NCBI GenBank assembly: GCA_004794655.1
Contig: SMMW01000575.1
Location: 14,831,001 to 14,895,000 of the forward strand
Direction: 5' to 3'
Length of the DNA stretch: 64,000 bases
Source: Marisa cornuarietis
Taxonomy: Eukaryota; Mollusca; Gastropoda; Architaenioglossa; Ampullariidae
Positions 36,501-48,500 of the stretch are shown piece after piece; positions within the stretch are counted from its first letter, which is position 1, and every line of letters starts with the position of its first letter. The notes under the pieces are model-generated. The model was not told the origin of the DNA, made no database searches, and worked only from the letters and a program-made list of their open reading frames with translations. The position numbers were made by a program, and so were the translations under genes.

Positions 36501-39500
36501 TAGAGCAATCTGGAGTATTTTATTGCATGCAAGAAAATTTTTTTTCTGAACTTTGTTTACATTATTTCCTCTTTTTACCCATTCCTTTTTGTTTACTTTT
36601 TTAGAGTGGGTTGTTTTTGTTTTTAAATTAGTCATCCGATATTCAAAACTATTGAATGAAAGTGAAGTTTTAAGTACCAAATTCTAATCTTGAAAGTTAG
36701 TGACATTTGCTTCATCAAAGTCTAATTAAGGGTTTGTTCCTAAAAGTAAAGTAGTGTTGCCATAACAGATTTCTTTAATTAAATGTGCTTGAATAATTAC
36801 TAATAGTTAATAATTTAGTTCACATTTTAATTATGTATATGATTACAGGAACATGACAAAAAAATAAAACATATGACCAATTGATGACTTTGATCAATTG
36901 TATTGTGTGAGTTGTTTGTACCGAAAGGTGTAAATCTACAATTTTTCAATTCACTTTTTATGGTTTCGCAAAAAATGGGGTTGTATATCTCTACCATCTC
37001 AAGGTTGCATACTAAACAATTAATTTTTATAGGAAGAAAGATTTGCAACAGTGTGCAGATTTTGAAATTAACCAGGAACAGTATAACCTGGGCTATAGCA
37101 CTCCCACATCAGCTAACACAACCAGCCACTGGGAGTGAAGCTGCCCCATCAGATCATCCCTGTTGCTCACTGCATGTTATCATCCAGAGTGGAAGAACAC
37201 GTAGGCTGGGGCCTGTGAGATAGTTGACAAGTAAGGAGGGAATTTGTGTGTCAGGACTCTCAATTGCACTATGTATAACACCAAAAGCAGTGTGCAACCA
37301 AACCCACTGCAAGCACTTTGTTGTTTATCAGCAGTATTTTCCCCCCATCACAGAGGTCATTGTCATATTTGCACTGCCTGGGAGATGATCAGCATTCTGG
37401 AGTTTTTTGTCTGTCACCTGTCTCCAGCATAATTTGTTCTCATGTTCCAGCATATTAAGTTGCATATGTTTTGTATTACAATGAGTAAGGATCTGGTTTC
37501 CAGACAGTGAAAGGAGGACAGTATTGGATAGCTGGCTAGTTAAATGTACACCAGTCTTCACTCACATTGGAGATGCTGAAACTCTATGAAGTGCTAAGTG
37601 AGATCCAGTTTGTTTCATCCTAAACCTTTCAACTACTTCCCCATCTCTTACCCATCCAAAAAAAACAAAAACAATTCCTCCAATGGGAAAATTATTTAAG
37701 CACCCCCAGAAGCAAGAAACATCAGTTTTTCATATGTCCATCAAGACTTTCTTGAGATTTAACATCTCATAGCCATTAAGATTTGGCTGTGGAAAGCATA
37801 ACTGCAAAGTGAGCCTCGAAAGTAACTGATAGCATATAGTATTCAGTATGATAAAGATGAGGGAAATGGAAAGAGGAGATACTTTGATAAAATGACTTAA
37901 AGGATCATCTATGCATGAACTTGTATTACTGGACTGCTTGCAGACAATTTTTTCAGTTAAGTCATAAAATTAGGCTGGTGTGTACAAAGCTTCCGATTTA
38001 GCTATGTTTCAGTAACTACTAGAATGAGGCTGGTGTGGACAAAGCTTCTGGTTTAGTCACATTCATTGTTTAAGCTCACTGAGACTAACAGCAGATTTCG
38101 CAAGAGGCTAAGCATTGGTCTCGGCAGACAGACAGCAGTCCACCTATACATGTCATCTATGGTACTAATATGCTATCATCAAACACAATAATGGGTCTCT
38201 TTTGATGGAATTACTACACTTGATACTTGTTGTGTTTTAGAACTATCCTGAATGGAAGGGTACAACTAGTTTGGTGTCAATATATTTTTGATGAAGATGA
38301 AGAATGTGTGGTCTATTTCAGCTCTGTGCACCAATGGCTCTGTTCTTTGTGGATAGTGAAAAGCAGCTACGACCTCTTGCAATACAGTTATTCCAGGAAC
38401 CAGGACCTGATAACCCAGTAAGTCTTTCTGTAAATTTTAACTGTGTAATTTATAGTATAGTTCTTGGTCATTACAGATATTTGAATCGGTAACTAATGAG
38501 TGAGGAAAGATGTATCACATCTTTTTGTAATGTTCTATGACAGCCATTATGGACCAAATTTTCTATAAAAAATAATTTTGTTGTCTCATTAATGTACTCA
38601 GATATTTCTTCCAACTGACCATTCACTCACATGGGCTTTGGTCAAGATGTGGTACAACAGTGCAGATGCTGCTTATCACCAGTCATTGACACACCTTGGT
38701 CAGTCGCATATGTGTGTATACAGAAATGAGTGTATTGTTACATATTGTCATGCACACTCACTGTCATTCTCACACACAAATATGCACAAACACACACACA
38801 AACACAGTCTCTCTTTCTATGTATTTACTTTCATATTCTATGAAGATTATAAAATGGTCCAGTCTTACCAGAGGTACAAAATCAAGCATATTTTCCTGAT
38901 CGATGTTACAGAAGAGTTCACTGAGTATAGCAACAGCTTTTGTTTCCAGGCTTTACACATCTCCTCATGGAAGGTGTTGTCGTGGCAACGCACCGGCAGC
39001 TGTCCCAGTCTCATCCCATTTTTAAGCTCTTGGCGCCACATTTTTTGTACCTCATTGCTATCAACTCGTGAGCATTTGAATTTTTTTAATCTGGCTGTTT
39101 TGCATCGGTGTAGAATTGTGTATGTGCAATGCTGGTTGTGACTGTTATTCAGTTGTCCGTCTTTGGTGTGTCTTTCTCAGCAGGTTTTCTTTAACTGACA
39201 TGCTGGTTGAATCCTATTTATATTGCTTATCAATCATATTAGATGTTCAATATCTCTTTTGTTTAGAAAGAAGTTATTTATTTACATTATTCTCATGAGT
39301 CACAATCACATATTCTGCATGGCTTTACATCGATGTTGTGACATTGTCACTCAACAAATTAGCTGTTGTCTACTTTGTGAATATAGTCTTTAAACACTGT
39401 AGAATTTGTTTCATGCAGTTTGAACCATATTCTTTTGAATTCGATCATAGCCTTAATATAATCTGTCCAGTCAACATCACAGATTTTGTCCTTCCACCTC

Positions 39501-42500
39501 TCATCTGATCTCACATTTGCATTCTAGGCTTGTACCTGCTGGGTAACCTCTGTAAAAGAAATAGTTGTATGGTGTTTGTAGATATTTTGTTGTTTGTTTT
39601 GGTAGGTTTGTTGTGTGATTTGACCTGTAGTTCACTTATTTGTATATTTTATACCATGATGATCTCATCAGTCCATGGAAAATAATGTTTAAAAATTGAG
39701 AGCCTAAAACCCTACATGTATTATTTATCTAATGTTTCTCTAATTCCTTTTTATGGAATTGTTATACACCATGAACTAGCAGACTTTTTTAATTAGAGGA
39801 GTGAAAAATAAGTAGATTTTTTTTTTCACTTACATCTTCTCCCATTTGCATAATTCCCTTCTTGGTTAAGAACATGTCGTCCCCACCCACAGTGATTTGT
39901 TTATGAGTTAAGTGTAATTAGCTGTAAACTTTGACCCTAGCTAGAAGGATATCCCTCTTGTGAGAAAATTATTGCATTTGCCATTAAGAAGTACTTGATC
40001 ATTTTATTTTTAGAACAAAATGGTTTTGCCACCAACAAGGACCTGTATGGTCCATAGCACCCATTAAAAAAAACTAGTTCCTGTGCCTTATTAAAAATCA
40101 TGATACCTTTTCAGAAAATAAAGATTATTTTTATGCATAGTATATGGTAGCCCACAATAGAAGTCAGTATCAACACTGTGACGAATGAGTTGACAATTGG
40201 GAGATAAGGAGGTCAGTCACAGCAGGGAGAACGACAGGTTTTTTTTCTTTATTGTAATTATCCTCCAGGGCATTTGCATTCTGAACTACCTGTGGTGCAC
40301 CAGGGAATTGGAATGGACTCCAAGCAAACACTAATAACATTAAGCAGCCAGTATTATACTAGCCTGGATGCTGATTCTGTCACAAGAGACCTGATAATTA
40401 TAGTGTGCACGTTCCAGAGACAGCTGATTGCTGGGCACCCAAGCACTGAACATGCCTGAGGGTGACTGATGGAATTAATTGTATGATGGGTAGATCATCA
40501 TACTGTGCTTTCATTGCATGTTTCTGAGCATATTTAAAAAAGATTAAGAACATTTCAAAGTTTACTTTTTTTAAAGCAGCAAGTCTTTCATATTACACAC
40601 ATTTCCTAAAAGAACGTTTCTTTCTTTTAAAAAAGGCTTCCAAAAAGAGAGATTTTTTGATGTTATTATGCCTTGTAGCAATGCAAATCTAGATTAGTGG
40701 TGTAATGAACACCTTGGGGAAGAGACGATTTCCTCTAGATGTATGATTGCACTGGAAACAATTTATCATCTCATTTTTGGTCCATGTTATATGACTCTGT
40801 AAGATATTGTTACGATGCACTTAAGCATCCATTTTGCTAGTAAACACAATTTTGGCTAAATTTAGTCGTTGTTAAAGAAGGACAAATTTAAGATTATTTA
40901 TAACTTACAGAGCCCTAATTCAGTGCTTTATTTATGCCTAATGTGCCTTAAGTTCCCCCCAACCCCAACAAAAGGTCTGAGTAACACTTATGGTAATTTC
41001 AACATTTAGGCCAACAATTATCTCTGAAGGCAAACACCACATGAACCTTTATGTGATTTTTCTCTGAGAATGTTTGGAATGAACTAATCATCCAGTTTTA
41101 TTTCTCTGAAGATTAAAGAGCAGCATTGTACAGAATGGTGAAAAACATATCAGATGACATTTTAACCTCTGAGTTTACAAACTGTGATGGTGTCTCTCTA
41201 GCTTTTACCTCACTAGGTTATGTCTGCATTTAGAATATGCATTAAAAAGATAAATAACATGCTACAGCATGACATAACAATGAGTGGTACATGTCAGCAA
41301 CAGTTTAGCTTTGTTAATACTAGAATTAAGACAAACACTTCTGATATTTGTATGAATAGTGGCAGGCTATATAGATTGCATGTAAGCACAAAAAGTAAAG
41401 TGCTGTTAAGATGTGACAGATGACTAAATCAGGGTATGCCTAATAGTACAGAAGAAAATAGATTTCTGTATCTGGTATCAACCAAGCAAAAACAAAAAAA
41501 GATTGACTTCTACATCTATAACTGCAAAACCCCCATTTAACTAAAAATGTATAGGACATCAAGAAAAAGGATCTTACAAAGCTCTATTAAGTCACATTGA
41601 ATCACATTTTTAAATGGTCATGCAGTATTTTGAGATGAAAAAATGGTTATAGAATTTTGTGCATACAGTTTTTAAGCAAAGGGTGATAATACAATAAACT
41701 CGTATGGTCTCCATGTCATAGTTGGGACATCTTTGTAATATGAAATAATGCATGTATACATGGAAACCACTTCCTTTCCTGCCATCGCCATGGACACACA
41801 TAATTACTTTTTGTTTACCTGTTGGCACTAGGCTGGGCTGCATGAACCTTTTCCATACATAAAAGTGGCCATAAATTTCTTCATGTGAACAGGTGGGCGC
41901 CTTATACATAGACAAAATATAAAACACGTACAGCTCTTTCTCTTCCATTCCTGTCCATTTGTTCTCCTATTCCCCCTTCTTCTGTTAAAATCCAACTCAG
42001 CTGTCTTTTTATGCAGACATTATTGTATTTGATGATGAATTATGGCATATTATGGCACTGAATCAATTTGCATCATGTATATCATAACAGTCTGTTCATC
42101 AGAAATTGTAAATTCCCCCAAAACACATCATACTTAGAACGTTCTATATGTTCTTGTACTAAGAAAATGCAGACTTCATATCTGCTTCCAAATAAACTAA
42201 AAACAAAAGAACAAAACCAGCAGGCAACTTTTAGCACTGTCACATGCTGTTGACAGCCTATTTGTCACAGATATCACACGTAGGTCTGACAGCTACACTT
42301 CATCATGCTGCCATAGACAGCGTGTATACCTATGCTATGTCAAGCTGGCAGACATAATATGTCTTTTGCTTTAGGAATTACACCGAAAAAAGTTATATTT
42401 TCTTAACAGCCATATTATTTTTCTTGCTCTGTTTCTTGCTTTGGAATCCCAGTAACTGTTTTAGTTCATTTCGTTTTTGTAATAACAAAAAGTTTGTTTT

Positions 42501-45500
42501 ATTTTTTTTCAATTATTATTCCAATTTCTCCGTAAAGACCAAACTCCCACGGTCTGGTAGGAAAATTTAAAAATCAACCATGGGGAAGGGAGGTGAAAGT
42601 GTTTAGTGAAGCCTGACCACTAGGGCCGCGGTTCTCAACCTGGGGGGCGCGCCCCCCAAGGGGGGCGCAAGCTGCTGAAAAGGGGGCCGCAAAGGCGGTC
42701 ATTTTCTCATATCTCATATAGGTATTAGTGGCTAAGGGGGGGCGCGCGGACGTACCTTTATTTGCTGGGGGGCGTCACAAGTAAAAGGTTGAGAAACGCT
42801 GCACTAGGGTATAGCTGGCACTGTGCATGCTTCTTACCTCCTTACTGCACCTTTATTCTTTCCCACCCTAAGGTGGAATTTTAGCCTTTAAGGGATGAGA
42901 AAGTAACAAGAAGAAATCAAACTGACTATAATACCATAGGTAAAGGACAGCTATCATTGGTAAAGAAGCACAAGTGTTAATTGTCTCCCTTGACTAATAA
43001 TAATAATAATAATGATGAAGATTTTTATAGCGCATATTCACACTCGTAGACAGCATGCTCTTAGCGCTTAAAACAAGGAAGAGACATGGACTAAATGGAT
43101 AGAATATGAGGGACGGAAGAATAAACAACAGTACTGACGACAAATAGAAAACAAAGATAGGAAACACAACAGGGCACCAAGTAACAGGAACAGAGAAAAT
43201 AGTGATTCTACAGAGAAAGATTAGTAGAAAAGTAGCAACAGCAGAAGGGGGGAGAGTAAGCAGGACTAGTATTGTGTGGACTGAGTTAGGAATAATGCTC
43301 AAGGAAGAGGTGCGTTTTCAGTGCAGATTTGAAGGATTCAATTGTAGAAAGGTGGCGGATATGGAAAGGGAGAGAGTTCCATTGTTTTGCTGCACAGTAG
43401 CCAAAAATCCTGTGACCATATGTTGTTGTTCTGGTGAAAGGAACATTTAGGATACGGTCATCAGTCGAAGAGCGTAGTTGTCTGGCCGGAATGTAAGGGA
43501 AGAGAAGTTCAGAGAAATAATAAGGGCAGGAGCCTGCAAAGAACACAGCACAGACAGTTTGTACTGGATGCAAGAACGGATGGGTAGCCAGTGTAGAAAA
43601 CGAAGGAGAGGAGTGACATGGTCCCGTTTCCTTGCTCTGAGCACCAGACATGCAGCGGAGTTCTGTACTTTCTGGAGTCTCTCAATGAGGTATGAGGGGT
43701 AGCCTGCCAGCAAGGAGTTGCAGTAGTCAAGCCAAGAAAGAACAAACGCACAGACTAGCGTGATTCAGCATGTGGCATCTGTTTAAAGGGCTGGCTGCTT
43801 TGCTGTGACATAGCCTTAGTGGCTGGCTCGGCATAAAACACTAATTCTTACCCCTCACCACCCAAGGCTTTGACCAGCATGACATCACTGATTATAGGAA
43901 CTACAGACACACTTATAATTCCATTGGTCCTAATTACACACAGCTGAAATTATGGTGGTAACTATCATTAATAGTGCTGCGTTTTACTCATACTTCATGT
44001 TTTAGGCATGTGTGCAGTGATATTTGCTATAGACCAACCCCCTGCACTTTATTTCACTTTCCAGTGGGAGCACTGATACTGGTTTTGATGAACAGACATG
44101 ATGTGTTTACTTTGTGTTCAGCACAAGCTTGCATTCTTTTCTCATGCATGCATCCACAGTCCCATATGCAAAAATACTTTCCCAACATATTATAGAGAAT
44201 GGATTGGAATCTTTTTTGTGCTTTTACTGCTCACTAATTTTTCAGCCCCCAAATTTATTTTCATTTGCTTAAAGCTCTAGTGGTGTGTATTTTTCTGATA
44301 AAAAGATAAAGCTCATTGCAAGATATTTTTTCCACAGATTTGGATGAATAACCTCCTTCTGTTTTCAAGATACACACCTACAAACATCACCCTTCACAGA
44401 GCGTGGTTAAACTTTTATCATTAATTTTCCTGAAAGGCCTAGTGAGCTGCAATCTTTTCTAAAGAATGGATAAAAATTAGTGCTAGATAGTATTTTCCCA
44501 TATGTGAGTGAGTAACCCTCTTGTAACATGCCAACAAATATCAGCATGCACAGAAAGAAGTCAAAGTCATCCTATTTGCAAACAGAAATGTTTAATTAAC
44601 ATATAGTCCCAGCTCTTCAACTGACTGAGGCCTTGATGTGTAAATGTATCCATGTACATTCTTTATGTCTGTGTTGTTGACCTCTTTCTGTGCATGATAT
44701 TCATCGCATGTATTTTAAGAACACAAGGAGGATATTTACCCAGATTTGGGGAAACAGTATCCTGCAGGGAAATTTACCCAGTCATTACAAAGAAAAATGT
44801 TGCACTTAATTTGACCTTTAATGGTGTTCTTGTAGAACATACTGTAAAAGTGATGAAATCAAATGGTTTCAGGGTCCTTGGTTATAAGGATCCAAACTTA
44901 AAGGCCTTTTGAACACTACTGTTGATGAGAATGCTTAGTCAGTTTCAGCTTCTCAGAAAACAGCTGTTAGAGATTGTAGGAAAAGGAGGTTTAGGGTGGG
45001 TTTGGGGGTTGGTAAAGAGAGAATTGTTTGCATTAAGGATCTGATTCTTAGGGTGGTGGAGTGATGCATAAAATTCCCTCCTTTACCACCCCCTCCCATA
45101 AATTACCTAGGGGCAGAAAAGAAGGAAGAGACAGCGACATGTTACTGTGGTGTAAATAAGATTTTATTCTATCAGGATCTGAGGCTTGTTAGCAAAGGTG
45201 TTGAATGGAATTGAATATGTTGGTTAAAGAAGCCATTTTGATTTTTCTTATTTTTTTTTTACCTCTAAGCGTGCCTTGATCATATTTCTCCATCTCCTCC
45301 TTAATTTGATGTCTAAAACTGTGCTGTTCAGATTTACTGGCAATGCATCTGCTTAAGCATGCATGCAAGTGTGTATGTGTGTGAGGAAGAGAGACAAAAC
45401 GAAAGAGAGAGGAAAAGATTAGAAAGTAGGTTCATGTGACCACATGGCTCTATGCACAGATCTTTCCATTTCCTGAACATTTTCTAATCTGTTTAGGACT

Positions 45501-48500
45501 ATATGGTGACATTTGCAGGCGTGGTCTGGAGCTGCTGGTGAGTGAAAATGGCTGGGTGGACAAGACTATGAACTTTGGCATCAAAGGCATGTTCGAGCTC
45601 ATTAGGCGGGGGTGAGATGCTGTTTCTTTTCATCTTTTTTTTTCTTGCTGGCCTTTACCTAGTTTTGTTATCCTCTTCATCTCTCTGCTTCACTGCCTCT
45701 GCAGAGCTTGTGAAATGTGGCAGCTGCTGAGTGCCTGTTGAGTCCCAAAATAAAGTGCATTTCACTGAAAGGTCATCTCTAGTTAAAGGGAGAAAAGTTA
45801 AGCAAATGAGATCCCTCTTGTAAAAAAGTGAGGACTTTGAAAAAGAAACAGTAAAGGATGTGGCGAAAATTCACGTACGTGGTTTTGATAGACACTAAAT
45901 AATTATTATTATCATCATCATTTCAGAAGAGAAGGACAAAAAAAGATTGACAGTAATTGTATAAGCAGCACTAATATAGATTGATGGGAATTGTGTAATG
46001 TTAGTGGCAGCTGCTAAATTTGTTGCATGATACAGCCCCTGATGCTAACAAACACCAGAAAGCAACCATCAGGTGGTGGTGGTGGCAGTGACAGTGCCCA
46101 CATCAGCTTGATGGATTTTAAGAATAAGCACTAACAGATTATTCTTATTATTCCTCTAATGTATACCCTTAACAGTAAAAATGACAGTTGTTAACTGACT
46201 CAGCAGTAAAGAGAGCACTAGTGGTCAGTGTGCATGGCCTTAAGAAGGTAGTTTGTTTGAGGCTTGCTCTGCCCAGCCACCATCAACAGGTACCTGATTA
46301 GGGTAAAAAGCCACAGGAGATGGTTGGTCTTAACCTACCACACTCCATACTAAGACAATGTAAACCACTGGCACACCGCCCTTAAGACCCAATTAGGCCC
46401 AGGACCTTTATCTTCACTATACCAGAAGAGAACTAAAATATACTTCTGCTTCCTTGACTATCATCATCTAATTGATGGCATCTGTTTCTTGTACAGGATA
46501 GAGATGTGGCAGTTGGATCTGCATGGCACATTACCAGAAGATCTCAAACAAAGAGGGGTAAGACATTCCTCATTGATCGTGGACTTAAGTCTTTGCTTGG
46601 GCACTATCTCATTTCTAATGCTCTATGAAGCTGCTTAAAAAAAGGTTTTCTACCAAAGTTACCTCTAGGGATACCTGCAGTAAAACTGTGGAAGCAACAC
46701 GCATGAAGGGCAAAGTTGCGAAAGAATTCCTGTTTTCAATACAAAGAATACATAAATTAAAATTTTTTTTAAATAAGATCTCTTTGCCCCTGAGAACAAT
46801 GTACAAAACAAGCATGTCATATTAATTTGTTGACCCTATACATAATGCTTTGCTGCTCAGACCCTGACACAACCCATGAATTTTTAATTAGTTTAAAATT
46901 TCAGCTTTCATGAAATGTGTCTGTTTCTTGATGATGATTAATCTGTTTGTAGCTTGATGACTTAAATGTCTTGCCGGGCTACTATTTCCGTGATGATGCG
47001 TTGCTGCACTATAAAGCTATCAACAAATATGTCAAGGCTTATGTTGCACTGTACTATGGTAAGTACAGTGCTAAACTAAAAAAAAGAAAAATAGTGAATT
47101 TCATTTAATTAACAATTTAAAAATGAAATGATATTCAAGGGCTTTATTGTCAGATTTTGTCTACCATGTTTCCCAGACCCTCTTATTTGACATTTTTGGA
47201 TGTAAACTTTTGGATTGTATTAACAAAAGTTGTCTCAATAATAAAAAGCATTTCTATAGCACATTTTCCTACTGGCAGCAAGCACAATGCTCTTTGACAT
47301 AAATAGTTGGCTTAACAATATCTTTGTCACACCCATGCACTCACAAAAACATATTTCGTTTCAACTCTGACACCATACATAAATGTGTGTGGGGGGAGGT
47401 GGGAAGGAATTTGCAAAAGATTTTATATGTTTATGGCTGGTTCTGACAGCCTTTCTTTGTTTCAGATACCTCAGAAAAGCTAGCTGATGATTGTGAGATC
47501 CAGGCATGGGTTGCAGAACTGGTGAAACCCAGAGATGGTGAAAATGGGGGCTGCGGTCTTCTGGTATGTTTTCGATTCAGTGTCTGAATGCCTCAGATTT
47601 TACCTTTAAAATATGGTTTTACTGCATTATGTAACATTATACTTTATTATGTGCTGAACAGGATGCAGCTGCTGTACAATTTCTCAAGAACTCAGCTGAT
47701 AGTAAGAGATCTTTTTCAATTTAATGTAAATATTTTTCAGGGTGTGCCAGGCAATGGACATTTCACATCAAATGAACAGCTTGTAGCTGTTCTGACTACT
47801 ATTATCTACACATGCAGTGTGTCACATGCCTCAACCAATTTTCCACAGTATGATGAGTATGGTTTCCCTCCAAATTATCCAGGTCTTCTTCGAGGATGTC
47901 CTCCAAAAGATAAGGTGAAAATCAAATATTTGTAATGCAGCAGCTCAACCAGAAGAGAATGAAATCAGCATTTGTATGAATACATTGTTTCTCATTTGTT
48001 AGAATATAATGTTTCTCATTATGTTCTCATATGTACGAATATATTCTGTTACCTCATTTGAAGGATACTTTCTCACTAAGTTGTCTCATTTCTATACATT
48101 GTTTCCCTGTGTTGTTTTGTTTGGCTTCTTTTATTCCATTTATTGCATGTTTCTTCCTTTGTATTTTCTAAATGTCTTTGTGCACAGCGAGAGTGTACAG
48201 AACAAGACATCCTTAAGTGCTTACCAGATCGACCCACAACTCTGGACATCATGATTGTTACCAAAATCCTCAGCCAGCGAGGCACAAAGAGCCTGGGAGA
48301 CTTTGAGGTCCAGTACATCTTTGACGACAAAGCCCGAGAAATTGTGGATGAGTGAGTTGGATCCTTTAAATTACATGATATTCCTTTGGTGATGGCTAAT
48401 TTTGATTAAAGTAATACTTCATGTAAACAAAAGTGTTTTTGTTTTAGGTAAATACTGTTCAAACGTAACAACATATTTTTGTTTACATAGCAGTTTGGAA

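Larger units (their letters stand above)
39068..45518 (+). other. Lipoxygenase intron 8, 6.45 kb
   Basis: Donor GTGAGC and acceptor ATTTGCAG. It contains a hAT-like element (42626-42801), a truncated LINE (about 42994-43762) and a partial SINE (43766-43856). The remainder is AT-rich and CpG-poor with no exon recognised. The open frame at 44652-44912 has no identifiable domain. Confidence 0.85.

Noticed and set aside
44652..44912. 86-codon plus frame in lipoxygenase intron 8
   Set aside because: The lipoxygenase chain is complete without it and no domain is recognised.
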